DNA from: OMIW01 sp044235645
GTDB taxonomy: Bacteria; Bdellovibrionota_C; UBA2361; OMIW01
Reading direction: 5' to 3'
NCBI GenBank assembly: GCA_044235645.1
Contig: JBIIHQ010000017.1
Span: forward strand, 1-28,693
DNA length: 28,693 bases
The position numbers and the translations under genes were made by a program. Positions 17,580-24,379 of the stretch are shown in pieces. Below the pieces are notes generated by a model, which worked only from the letters and a program-made list of their open reading frames with translations, ran no database searches and was not told the DNA's origin. Position 1 is the first letter of the stretch. Each line of letters opens with the position of its first letter.

Positions 17580-18215
17580 TTAAGACTGAAAGAGAATTCG
17601 ATCACGAAGCTCTTGAAGTCGAAGTAGAGTGGGCTTTCTTTTTCGGTTCGGGTCTATCATCCGGATTTTTGCCATTTCTCCGGCGACTCCCTCGAGATCT
17701 GCGCAGCTTTGAACTACTAACGGAGTCGTCCTTTTTTCCCAACCATTAAGGTCTATCCCTTCATCCGCAAGGACAATACTTCCAATCGATTCGGCAGATA
17801 TCAGAGCACTACCGTTAAGAAATTGCAAAACTTTCTTCGTTTTAGCGAACTGATTCTGTTCAATCAGCGCCTCGACATCAACAAGGAGCTGGATCAGCCT
17901 GTCGCGATATCCCGCCAGAGTTTGTAGCCTCACCGTGAACCCGGGCACGCCCATCAAAGACGAATAATAGCCTGAAGCGAGGTCCTCCAAAGTTTCCACC
18001 CTTTTTTCAAATTCGTGGATTCGGGAATCCAGTTCGTTTACCTCCCGAAGGATGGCATCTTCTTCCTCTCGACTAAGACGGTTCTTTGAAATAAGTCTTA
18101 CCACCCTGGAAGCAAGCTTCAATAACACGAGGAGCGCGACCAGGGTGCCCACAATAATCAATACATTCAAGATCGAAGGGGGAACAGGAATATTAAGGAA
18201 GGTCTTGTCTTTCAT
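17580..18215 (-). CDS. Membrane-anchored coiled-coil protein, PspB-like N-terminus
   Basis: The 211-residue product has one transmembrane segment at about 14-36 (ILNVLIIVGTLVALLVLLKL), then a basic stretch and a charged heptad-like region, LSREEEDAILREVNELDSRI followed by HEFEKRVETLEDLA. That order resembles PspB, where a membrane helix precedes a cytoplasmic coiled coil, but the rest (about 90-211) is extra and not recognised. No signal peptidase site is obvious. The ATG has only a weak purine stretch upstream. The gaps on both sides (237 and 249 bp) suggest it is transcribed alone. The PspB resemblance is by eye and could be convergent. Confidence 0.6.
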   Translation of the reverse strand: MKDKTFLNIPVPPSILNVLIIVGTLVALLVLLKLASRVVRLISKNRLSREEEDAILREVNELDSRIHEFEKRVETLEDLASGYYSSLMGVPGFTVRLQTLAGYRDRLIQLLVDVEALIEQNQFAKTKKVLQFLNGSALISAESIGSIVLADEGIDLNGWEKRTTPLVVQSCADLEGVAGEMAKIRMIDPNRKRKPTLLRLQELRDRILFQS

Positions 18216-18464
18216 GAGCGAAGAAAAGTTACTCTCAATGAATTAAACGAACCCGGCGCAGCCGTTCTTGCGCATGTCACTGAACCGAAAATCCTCAGGA
18301 AGTTGGTCAATCGGAGGTGAGTCAATAGTGAATCCACTACTCCCCCTATTTTAATTGAAAAATTGCGTGGTAGGGAAGCTGCTTTGAAGTTTGGGCATTA
18401 AATCCCTCGGACAGTCTTTTGTTTCCTAATCAAGTTTTATTATCACGATCTGTCCGATGCTCTC

Positions 18465-18950
18465 CTAGCAATCTGGCATGTCATCCCAACCAAGTTCTGT
18501 AATTAACGCCTCACGAAACCAGGATTCTTGGGCATTTATGAGCTTAACGTAGTATTCTAGCTCCTCTCCAGTGAGGCCGTAGGCACTCATGCTGGCACTA
18601 AGTACTAGGTAGTGACCAACCAGACTAATCTTGACCCCGATGAGCCCGTCCGCAACCTCTAACGCCGCGGTAATCAGGTCGAAAGAACCTCGCAAAGGAA
18701 CGGTACAGATGTTGACCCCGATGTAGGCCGTTGTTTCGAGCGGCTTCTTGATATTTTCGACGAGAATTTCCAGCTCTCTATCATCTTTAAGGGGTATCAT
18801 CCATCTTGCTGTTTCCCCGGTACTTTCTCGTTGACAGCTCTCTGGGCTGAAACCGAGACGAGAGATCAGGTCCTCAACAACTTTCACAGCATCCTTACCA
18901 CCTTCTACCCTCTGCATAGATAGCGTCGGAAATTTTCTAATCTTTGTCAT
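18465..18950 (-). CDS. YbjN-like small protein
   Basis: The 161-residue product is acidic, with no signal peptide or membrane segment. Its order, helix (AVKVVEDLISRLGF), alternating strands (ARWMIPL, RELEILVENI, TAYIGVNICTVPL), helix, strands (GVKISLVGHYLVLSASMSA) and final helices (GLTGEELEYYVKLINAQ), is that of YbjN and class I type III secretion chaperone-like folds. YbjN-type proteins are thought to modulate cell-surface or stress functions, or act as chaperones; the role here is unknown. AGAGG five bases upstream of the ATG is a good ribosome binding site. It stands alone on the minus strand, divergent from the FlgM-like gene. Confidence 0.55.
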   Translation of the reverse strand: MTKIRKFPTLSMQRVEGGKDAVKVVEDLISRLGFSPESCQRESTGETARWMIPLKDDRELEILVENIKKPLETTAYIGVNICTVPLRGSFDLITAALEVADGLIGVKISLVGHYLVLSASMSAYGLTGEELEYYVKLINAQESWFREALITELGWDDMPDC

Positions 18951-19294
18951 CAGAGCCTCTCTTGGAGGGAAAGCACGAGCGGAGAGTGAGTTCTAAGAGT
19001 CGAACGGGCGCCGTGGAATTGACAAAAATAAGCCGGAAACGAGGCTATTATACTGCGAGACTCATGAGTGGTTATTTTCTACGACTAACCATATTTTTAG
19101 GTCAAGAGTGTTTCTCGTCAGGAAATTAAAAAAAATCGTATGGCGATGAAATTTTTTTCTAAAGTTTTTTCAACATGCAGCCGTCTGTCGGACGGAAATT
19201 TATGTCGGGGGTGAATGGCTCCAAGCGGACGTCATTAGCAATGTTTTGAGCCCCCTCGAGGAGCTACCGTAAGTATTTAATCAAATCTAAGAAC
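18951..19294. other. 344-bp divergent intergenic region
   Basis: This gap separates the YbjN-like gene (-) from the FlgM-like gene (+). Apart from the sigma-28-like promoter at 19160-19187, there are A/T-rich runs near 19130-19170 and an imperfect palindrome ACTCATGAGT near 19060. A TTGACA near 19019 and TATTAT about 21 bases later are too far apart for a standard sigma-70 promoter. I see no convincing gene here. Confidence 0.5.
19160..19187 (+). promoter_or_regulatory. Sigma-28 (FliA)-like promoter
   Basis: TAAAGTTT at 19160-19167 and GCCGTCTG at 19180-19187 are separated by 12 bases. The flagellar sigma-28 consensus is TAAAGTTT, 11 bases, GCCGATAA, so the -35 element is perfect and the -10 element keeps GCCG. 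It reads towards the FlgM-like gene, about 107 bases before its start codon. A sigma-28 promoter in front of its own anti-sigma factor is a known feedback design. Confidence 0.5.
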
Positions 19295-19597
19295 ATGGAA
19301 ATCAAGAAGATAGGGGAAGATGGCGGCGTTCTATTTGAAGTCTCGTCTAAAAAAGCGACGGCCCCTCGACCGAATGAACTGGATTCGCAGATTGTAAGGG
19401 CAGAAACAAGATCGAATGATGCGGTAAAAATCGGCGTCAGCTCGGATTTTGATTCGGAGCAGCGAGCAAGGGTGGCAAGAATTGCTAGTGAAGTGAGGAG
19501 TAATGTTTACCGTCAGCCCGATGGCCGAACGCTAAGCCGTGCATTCGATGCGGGGATCGCTGATGTCGTCGACTTGCTCGGGCGCACCGGCGAATAG
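19295..19597 (+). CDS. FlgM-like small protein (possible anti-sigma-28 factor)
   Basis: If correct, it would bind the flagellar sigma factor FliA and be exported when the hook is complete, releasing late flagellar genes. The 100-residue product has a polar, probably disordered N-terminal half. Its C-terminal half has VSSDFDSEQRARVARIASEV followed by RSNVYRQPDGRTLSRAF, which recalls the FlgM pattern of a Val-Ser start, an Arg-Val-rich helix, Gly-or-Asn-x-Tyr, then a final helix. Similarity is weak by eye and rests partly on the sigma-28-like promoter upstream. The ATG lacks a strong ribosome binding site. A generic small regulatory protein is the alternative. Confidence 0.42.
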   Translation: MEIKKIGEDGGVLFEVSSKKATAPRPNELDSQIVRAETRSNDAVKIGVSSDFDSEQRARVARIASEVRSNVYRQPDGRTLSRAFDAGIADVVDLLGRTGE

Positions 19598-19776
19598 AGG
19601 GTTCCCGAACCTATGGTGGGCAGGACCTCGCTCATAGCCGAGGAGAATATTCGCAGACAGACGGCGATAACCACTCAATCAGGATCCAGAAGGGCGCCCT
19701 GAGACGTGCTCCCTTCTGTGCCTCGAGATGCCCGCCCACGTCGGGGGCACCCGATGGCTGTCAGAGGGTGAACGAA

Positions 19777-19864
19777 CGGAGAGAGAGGGATTCGAACCCT
19801 CGATAGGGGATTAGCCTATACACGCTTTCCAAGCGTGCGCCTTCAGCCACTCGGCCATCTCTCC
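19777..19864 (-). tRNA. tRNA-Ser(GGA)
   Basis: The minus strand folds as a class II tRNA. The acceptor GGAGAGA pairs with TCTCTCC, with discriminator G. The D-arm reads GGCCGAGTGGC, the anticodon loop CTTGGAA holds GGA, there is a long variable arm, and the T-loop has GGTTCGAATCC. The CCA end is not encoded. It reads serine UCC and UCU. Confidence 0.95.
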
Positions 19865-20010
19865 TCAAATTACCCCTTTTTTTACCCCTGATTGTTCTCC
19901 CAAATACCCGCTTCGGTGGGAGGCTAAGTGTCAATCGAGAGTGGATAAAAGGAGGTGGAACCCATCGGCTGCTCCCGGTCGCCTCAAAGCGAGCACCCAA
20001 TGGTCAAAAA

Positions 20011-20084
20011 CGCGCTCTGAGAGATTCGAACTCCCGACCTTCTGATTCGTAGTCAGATGCTCTATCCAACTGAGCTAAGAGCGC
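20011..20084 (-). tRNA. tRNA-Arg(ACG)
   Basis: The minus strand folds as a class I tRNA. The acceptor GCGCTCT pairs with AGAGCGC, with discriminator G. The D-arm contains TAGCTCAGTTGGATAGAGC, the anticodon loop CTACGAA gives ACG, and the T-arm contains GAGTTCGAATCTC. CCA is not encoded. The wobble A is the normal substrate of TadA, encoded about 430 bp away, which converts it to inosine so it can read CGU, CGC and CGA. Confidence 0.96.
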
Positions 20085-20093
20085 TTGCGGCCC

Positions 20094-20123
20094 ATTGTAA
20101 ACTGAATCCTCGGAAAGACGCAA
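20094..20123 (-). promoter_or_regulatory. Sigma-70-like promoter for tRNA-Arg(ACG)
   Basis: On the minus strand TTGCGT (20123-20118) and TACAAT (20099-20094) are separated by 18 bases, both close to the sigma-70 consensus. The -10 element ends about nine bases before the tRNA 5' end, implying a very short leader. It could also drive tRNA-Ser(GGA) downstream. Confidence 0.45.
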
Positions 20124-20219
20124 AGTTTCGAGGGGCAAAAAAACGTGAGTGACTCGGGAGAATAAGATGCTTTCACTGGTCAGGTAATTCATGACGTGCA
20201 AAGCCTGTTTCGGTAACAC

Positions 20220-20249
20220 TTGCACGAGGAGGGTTATTTCAGGTACCTT
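20220..20249 (+). promoter_or_regulatory. Possible sigma-70-like promoter for tRNA-Ser(TGA)
   Basis: TTGCAC at 20220-20225 and TACCTT at 20244-20249 are separated by 18 bases, about 15 bases before the tRNA 5' end. The -10 element is weak. It would serve tRNA-Ser(TGA), tRNA-Ser(GCT) and perhaps tadA. Confidence 0.3.
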
Positions 20250-20264
20250 TCCCTGGCTGACTGA

Positions 20265-20351
20265 GGAAGGATGGCCGAGCGGTTTATGGCGCTGGTCTTG
20301 AAAACCAGTGACTCGGAAACGGGTCCGGGGGTTCGAATCCCTCTCCTTCCG
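20265..20351 (+). tRNA. tRNA-Ser(TGA)
   Basis: This is a class II tRNA. The acceptor GGAAGGA pairs with TCCTTCC, with discriminator G. The anticodon stem CTGGT/ACCAG encloses CTTGAAA with anticodon TGA. A long variable arm and a T-loop with GGTTCGAATCC follow. CCA is not encoded. It reads serine UCA and probably other UCN codons. Confidence 0.95.
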
Positions 20352-20397
20352 GGCTTCTTACTTGAGCTTTCGACCGCTGGCTCCGAGCCGGGGGTGT

Positions 20398-20488
20398 GGA
20401 GAGATGGCCGAGTGGCTGAAGGCGCTCGCCTGCTAAGCGAGTGTACGGCTTTTAAACCGTACCGAGGGTTCGAATCCCTCTCTCTCCG
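20398..20488 (+). tRNA. tRNA-Ser(GCT)
   Basis: This is a class II tRNA of 91 bases. The acceptor GGAGAGA pairs with TCTCTCC. The anticodon stem CTCGC/GCGAG encloses CTGCTAA with anticodon GCT. The variable arm (TGTACGGCTTTTAAACCGTA) is long. CCA is not encoded. It reads serine AGC and AGU, and lies 46 bp after tRNA-Ser(TGA). Confidence 0.95.
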
Positions 20489-20514
20489 ATTTTAAGCGGA
20501 ATTCGGGACTTTTG

Positions 20515-20994
20515 ATGAATCTCATGTCCGAGTGGACTCCTGAATTGGTTTCCTCATGGATGGGATTTGCTCTCGACGAGGCTTCGGAGGCCGCCACTCA
20601 GGGGGAGGTGCCCGTCGGCGCGGTTGTAGTGCGGGGGCGGGAGGTGGTTGCTCGGGGGCGAAATCGGACCGAGGAGCTGCGCAGTCCGGTGGCTCACGCA
20701 GAGCTGATTGCTCTGGAGGCCGCATCCGCTCGACTTGGTGATTGGCGCTTACCAGGTTGTGTTCTCGTGGTAACAGTAGAGCCGTGCACTATGTGTGCTG
20801 GGGCATTATTGTTGGCCCGGGTTGAGGGGATCGTGTTTGGCACACCAGAACCTCGGACGGGTGCCCTTGGATCCCTCTATGACGTGAGTCTCGCGGTTGC
20901 CGAATCCACAAGGCCTCGGGTAGTCGGGGGAGTGCGAGAACGTGAGAGTCGCGAGTTGATTCAATCTTTCTTCGAGGGAATTCGTGGCGACTAA
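20515..20994 (+). CDS. tadA: tRNA-specific adenosine deaminase
   Basis: TadA deaminates the wobble adenosine of tRNA-Arg(ACG) to inosine. The 159-residue product is the usual length. It has the zinc-deaminase motifs HAE at 61-63 (catalytic Glu63) and PCTMC at 90-94, where Cys91 and Cys94 hold the zinc. The segment QGEVPVGAVVV near 29-39 and the NRTEELRSPVAHAE stretch are typical of TadA. I chose ATG 20515; TTG 20512 and ATG 20524 are possible, and none has a strong ribosome binding site. It follows tRNA-Ser(GCT) by 26 bp and may share its transcript. Its substrate gene is in the same cluster. Confidence 0.95.
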   Translation: MNLMSEWTPELVSSWMGFALDEASEAATQGEVPVGAVVVRGREVVARGRNRTEELRSPVAHAELIALEAASARLGDWRLPGCVLVVTVEPCTMCAGALLLARVEGIVFGTPEPRTGALGSLYDVSLAVAESTRPRVVGGVRERESRELIQSFFEGIRGD

Positions 20995-21175
20995 AGGAGG
21001 GCTTGGGAAAAGTACTTCCGAGGGGTATCGTTGGGAGTTGTGCGCTTAAGGTTCATCAAGCTGAGGAGTTGCTTTAATGAATCGGTCGAACATGGTATAT
21101 GTTCGGGCGGGCCCGGTGGTTGGCTAGTAAGCTTCTCAGGAATTGTACTGTTTTTTTGAGTTGTAAACGCTCTGC

Positions 21176-21262
21176 GGAGAGATGGCCGAGTGGCTGAAGG
21201 TGCCTGACTCGAAATCAGGTTCACGGGAAACCGTGACGGGGGTTCGAATCCCTCTCTCTCCG
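21176..21262 (+). tRNA. tRNA-Ser(CGA)
   Basis: This is a class II tRNA. The acceptor GGAGAGA pairs with TCTCTCC, with discriminator G. The anticodon stem CCTGA/TCAGG encloses CTCGAAA with anticodon CGA. The variable arm is long and the T-loop has GGTTCGAATCC. CCA is not encoded. It reads serine UCG and is the fourth serine isoacceptor in the cluster. Confidence 0.95.
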
Positions 21263-21272
21263 AACATATTTT

Positions 21273-21333
21273 AGCGGTGGTTTTTTTACCTGCCCTTTCT
21301 GTCCGCTCCATGGCAGAAAAACCGCTGATTTTT
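21273..21333 (+). terminator. Probable intrinsic terminator after tRNA-Ser(CGA)
   Basis: AGCGGT at 21273 pairs with ACCGCT ending 21326; inside it a T-run pairs with AAAA, and CTGCC (21290-21294) pairs with GGCAG (21312-21316). A TTTTT tract follows at 21329-21333. The structure is long and bulged, so efficiency is uncertain. It lies between the tRNA and the convergent engB. Confidence 0.4.
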
Positions 21334-21378
21334 ACCCTGTTCCTCCGGCGAACGGCGGCCATTCCCTGGACGTAATGG

Positions 21379-22014
21379 CTATCTTGTTTGAATCTCTCGC
21401 AGGATTCGCGCAATCAACGCTGCTGCATCAACTTTAGTCCCCGTAAGGCAGCTTTCGCCGATCGGCAGGTCGAGTTGTCGCTCAATTTCACGCATCCTTT
21501 TGGCGGCCTCGTGGGTTGCTAATTTGTCACCTTTGGTAATCACGGTGACGAACGGTATGTCTCTTTCCCGGGCTATTGAGGCTACAAATAACTCGTCATC
21601 CTCGGGATCTCGCCTAACATCGTTGAGCAAGCAGATGAGGGAGAGCGATGGGCGTTGAGAGAGGTAGTTCACCGTAGCTTTTTCGAGAGCAACCCGTTTT
21701 TTCTTCGAAAACTGCGAGTAGCCGAACCCCGGCAGGTCAATAAATGCTATCGGCCACCGACGTTCTCCCTCAACAATCTCTGCCTGATAAAGGTTGAACT
21801 GTTGCGTGCGCCCTGGAGTCGAACTTGCACGAGCAATAGAACGACGACCCGTTACTCGATTGATGAGAGTTGACTTGCCGACGTTTGTTCGTCCAATAAA
21901 TGCGACTTCAGGGATTGTCATCACCGGTAAGTCTGCAGATTCATCGGCTCCGCGGATAAAGGTGGCGTTAATTATCCGAAGGGGTGCAGTGGAAGGCTCA
22001 TTCCGTTGGTTCAT
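21379..22014 (-). CDS. engB: Ribosome biogenesis GTPase EngB (YihA/YsxC)
   Basis: This GTPase assists large ribosomal subunit assembly and is usually essential. The 211-residue product has G1 GRTNVGKS at 41-48, G2 STPGRTQQFN, G3 DLPGFGYS from 93, and G4 TKGD at 160-163, in the family order. The start at ATG 22014 is supported by GGGAG about nine bases upstream and by family length; the frame is open to 22101 but that would add a long unsupported extension. It overlaps the end of ccmD by 17 bp and is the last gene in the ccm run, so its expression may be coupled to cytochrome c maturation genes. Confidence 0.95.
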   Translation of the reverse strand: MNQRNEPSTAPLRIINATFIRGADESADLPVMTIPEVAFIGRTNVGKSTLINRVTGRRSIARASSTPGRTQQFNLYQAEIVEGERRWPIAFIDLPGFGYSQFSKKKRVALEKATVNYLSQRPSLSLICLLNDVRRDPEDDELFVASIARERDIPFVTVITKGDKLATHEAAKRMREIERQLDLPIGESCLTGTKVDAAALIARILREIQTR

Positions 22015-22183
22015 TCGTCGAGACTCCCTTGGGCAATAATGACGACTTAAACTGTTCTTCGAGGAGGCGAATCCTCTTGGACAAAAAGACGAGGTAAGCA
22101 ACGATTAATCCCCAAATCACTGAATACCCTGCAAGGAGGGAGGGGAATGTATCAGGAGTTGTAATGTCAGCCATGATATTCAT
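21998..22183 (-). CDS. ccmD: Haem exporter component CcmD-like
   Basis: CcmD is a small single-pass protein that helps release holo-CcmE from the CcmABC complex. The 61-residue product has one membrane segment (about 15-37, LLAGYSVIWGLIVAYLVFL) followed by a charged helix SKRIRLLEEQF, the normal CcmD arrangement. The sequence is short and poorly conserved, so the call rests on layout: it follows ccmC by 26 bp and precedes engB, overlapping it by 17 bp. The start is ATG 22183 or ATG 22174; neither has a clear ribosome binding site. Confidence 0.72.
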   Translation of the reverse strand: MNIMADITTPDTFPSLLAGYSVIWGLIVAYLVFLSKRIRLLEEQFKSSLLPKGVSTNEPTE

Positions 22184-22209
22184 CTTTTGAGGGGAACTTA
22201 GCGAGTCTT

Positions 22210-22893
22210 CTATTTCGTAAGACGAGAGCTGGTTATTGTTCGTTCAAGTATTCCTATCCTTGCTCTTGCGAGTACAAGCCATACCATGAAGGAGAGAATT
22301 GCTACCGTGGAGAGGAGAAAAGCTACGATAAACAGGGGGTGGCGGAGTCCCTGGTTCTCAATAACCTGGGGATGAAGCTGAGCTGTTTGGGGAAGGAGTT
22401 TGACAGAAATCCAGACGAGAGGAACGGTGGCCGAGCCTATTATCGAGAGCACAGCTGCCTGTGGTCCGATAACCTCCCTTTCCCCGAAGGCCCGAAGAAG
22501 GACGAATGCTACGAATATCAACCATAAGAGCAGAAATGTTACGAGCCGGGGCTCCCACCTGAACCAGGTATTCCACGCGGCGTGTCCCCAAATCATTCCG
22601 GATCCAAGGACGATAGTGCAGAGAAGCAGGCCTACTTCGCCCGCAGCCTCGTTCATCGCATCGTCGCTTATATTTCCAAAGAGCAAAAACCTAATCCCAG
22701 CGATGAATGCGATACCGACCGCAGCATATGCAGCTATCGCAGAGCCAACATGAAAATAAAAGATCCTCTGAACGGCTCCCATGACCTGTTCGTTGGGAAC
22801 TTTCATAAAGATGATCCACAACGAGAGGGGAATTAGTGCCGATGCGACTAAGGCTGAAAGCCGCTCGGTTAAGTCATGCCAGGTTGGAATCAT
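22210..22893 (-). CDS. ccmC: Haem-handling protein CcmC
   Basis: CcmC presents haem to CcmE on the periplasmic side. The 227-residue product has about six membrane segments and family landmarks: MGAVQRIFYFHV at 38-49 with axial His48, the haem-handling loop WGHAAWNTWFRWEPRL at 102-117, and a later QLHPQ with His174. The loop departs from the usual W-G-x-W-W-x-W-D pattern: the second Trp is Phe and the Asp is Glu, so the tryptophan-rich surface is changed but both His remain. The ATG overlaps ccmB by four bases (ATGA), which implies translational coupling. Confidence 0.92.
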   Translation of the reverse strand: MIPTWHDLTERLSALVASALIPLSLWIIFMKVPNEQVMGAVQRIFYFHVGSAIAAYAAVGIAFIAGIRFLLFGNISDDAMNEAAGEVGLLLCTIVLGSGMIWGHAAWNTWFRWEPRLVTFLLLWLIFVAFVLLRAFGEREVIGPQAAVLSIIGSATVPLVWISVKLLPQTAQLHPQVIENQGLRHPLFIVAFLLSTVAILSFMVWLVLARARIGILERTITSSRLTK

Positions 22894-23624
22894 GATTTCA
22901 CCGCAGATTCAAAAAGATTAAAGCCCCCGACAAGGTACACCACATCGGCAATAATGAGGAGAGGAAGCCAGGGAGACTGCCAGATACCACCTCCCACCAA
23001 TGACTCAAGAGTCAGTTCAATTCCTGAGAGGGTAAGGGGAAAGGACAGGGGTATAGCGAGAAGGGGCAGAATAATACCTTGGAGGCGGGCATTAATGGTG
23101 ATTGTCGAGAGGAGCACTAAAAGAGAGGAAAATCCGATCGAAAGAAGCGATGCGCAAACAAATAGCTGGTCCCACTCCTTAAGGAGGGACAAATCAAGGA
23201 GAAGCGAGAGGGTCAATCCGCTTACCATCGCTCCGCCGGCGATAAAGAGAGAAATTGCACATACCTTCGCAAGAAACAAAGAGGCAGGAGGAATCCCCAT
23301 GACGCGGAGAGCATCGATGGCACGCTCACGATAGTCGGCCGCGCAGCCGTGCTCGACAAAAGAGAGGATCGAAAAGATGAAGCTCGCCACCAGCAGCGCT
23401 GGGGCAATTCGTAGTAGCTGCTCCCTTGGCAACATTGCACTCGTTGTTCCAATCGCGAGTATGATCGCGTTCATGAGCGAGAGTGTTACAAGCCCTGTCG
23501 CGCCCTCTCGGGAGAAGAGCATGAGGGAGATGTCTTTTTGAACAAGAAGATACCAGATGCGCCCAGGCGAGGGTTTACGAGCGGAGAAGCAGGGAGATGG
23601 GGACGTGCTCATCGGGACGCTCAC
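22890..23624 (-). CDS. ccmB: Haem exporter membrane subunit CcmB
   Basis: CcmB is the membrane partner of the CcmA ATPase. The 244-residue product has about six hydrophobic segments after a 40-residue N-terminus. Matches to the family are LLVQKDISLMLFSREG near the start, ERAIDALRVMGIPPASLFLAK in the middle cytoplasmic loop (shown in part: DALRVMGIPPASLF), and Gly/Leu-rich final segments. The GTG at 23624 overlaps the ccmA stop by four bases (GTGA); ATG 23612 is an alternative. It lies between ccmA and ccmC in the normal order. Confidence 0.9.
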   Translation of the reverse strand: MSVPMSTSPSPCFSARKPSPGRIWYLLVQKDISLMLFSREGATGLVTLSLMNAIILAIGTTSAMLPREQLLRIAPALLVASFIFSILSFVEHGCAADYRERAIDALRVMGIPPASLFLAKVCAISLFIAGGAMVSGLTLSLLLDLSLLKEWDQLFVCASLLSIGFSSLLVLLSTITINARLQGIILPLLAIPLSFPLTLSGIELTLESLVGGGIWQSPWLPLLIIADVVYLVGGFNLFESAVKS

Positions 23625-24310
23625 CTATTCGAGTAACGGTAGTGATTAAGAGCGGATTCAATTTCGTCGGGAGTTTTAGCCTGATATTGGATAGTGCCTC
23701 GTTCAAGGACGATAACTCCTGAAGCAAGGGGGAGTAATCGAGTCAGATCGTGGGTTGCTATAATGGTGAGGTGTCCAAGACCCTTGCGCGCTTGAACAGA
23801 ATCAACGAAGAGTTTTCCACCTGCATCATCGAGATTGCTCGTGGGCTCGTCAAAAAGAAGAAGCTCCGCTGAAGAGCTAAAAGCGCGCAGCAGCGAAACG
23901 CGAGCGGTAAGTCCTCGGGAAAGGTTTGAGACCTTTGACGTTAGCGAGGGTGCCAGTCCCCATGTTTCGACACTTTCCCGCGAGATAGGAGATCCCTCCA
24001 GTTTGGAGAACAGGGAGAGGTTCTGTGCTACCGTGAGGCCCCCGAACGCCAATGCGTCGGAGGTCGCAATTGCTATTCCACGATGCCATCGACTAATCGA
24101 GCCTATTGACGGTTGAATCAGCCCGGCCAGTGTTCTGATTAGTGTTGTTTTTCCAGCCCCGTTGTGTCCAACGAGGAGTAATACCTGTGCTCGCTGACCC
24201 AAGAGGGTAATACCAGAAAGAGAAAAAAAACCGCGCTTCAGGCCGATATCCTGAAGAGAGATGAGGTCACTGTCATCTCTATGCGCTGGGAGCGTTTTTT
24301 TTCCGACCAT
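23621..24310 (-). CDS. ccmA: Haem exporter ATP-binding subunit CcmA
   Basis: CcmA powers release of holo-CcmE from CcmABCD. The 229-residue product has Walker A GHNGAGKTT at 48-56, a divergent signature LSRGLTARVSL in place of the usual LSxGQ form, Walker B LLLFDEPTSNLD, and the switch His in THDLTR. Length fits CcmA (about 200-220). The ATG at 24310 was chosen because the only upstream option is a TTG at 24352 with a poorly placed ribosome binding site. It overlaps ccmB by four bases, and 69 bp separate it from the small CcmI-like gene. A generic ABC subunit is unlikely in this context. Confidence 0.9.
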   Translation of the reverse strand: MVGKKTLPAHRDDSDLISLQDIGLKRGFFSLSGITLLGQRAQVLLLVGHNGAGKTTLIRTLAGLIQPSIGSISRWHRGIAIATSDALAFGGLTVAQNLSLFSKLEGSPISRESVETWGLAPSLTSKVSNLSRGLTARVSLLRAFSSSAELLLFDEPTSNLDDAGGKLFVDSVQARKGLGHLTIIATHDLTRLLPLASGVIVLERGTIQYQAKTPDEIESALNHYRYSNR

Positions 24311-24379
24311 ACGAACGATTCCATACCGAGGTGAGGACTGTAAGCAAATCAATTTTTGCGCTGCATCCTCGACGGTCAG

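Noticed and set aside
18405..18460. Inverted repeat CGGACAG/CTGTCCG after the YbjN-like gene
   Set aside because: The loop is about 35 bases and no T-run follows, so a terminator is not supported.
19019..19052. TTGACA followed by TATTAT as a sigma-70 promoter
   Set aside because: The spacer is about 21 bases, too long for a usual promoter.
18944..19129. Plus-strand open frame of 61 residues before the FlgM-like gene
   Set aside because: No ribosome binding site, basic low-complexity composition, and it overlaps the start of the YbjN-like gene on the other strand.
19688..19717. Stem AGAAGGG/CCCTTCT after the FlgM-like gene as a terminator
   Set aside because: No T-run follows on either strand; the structure may be incidental.
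19761..20225. Minus-strand open frames over tRNA-Ser(GGA) and tRNA-Arg(ACG)
   Set aside because: They translate the tRNA genes themselves (for example the RDGRVAEGARLES stretch).
20271..20495. Plus-strand open frame of 74 residues
   Set aside because: It is made of tRNA-Ser(TGA) and tRNA-Ser(GCT) sequence and is not a gene.
20995..21175. Search for an SRP RNA or another small RNA after tadA
   Set aside because: The conserved SRP RNA core sequence is not present in this gap; nothing else is recognised.
20991..21413. Long minus-strand open frame across tRNA-Ser(CGA), 140 residues
   Set aside because: It reads antisense through the tRNA, giving the SEREGFEPPSRFP stretch typical of mis-called proteins over serine tRNAs.
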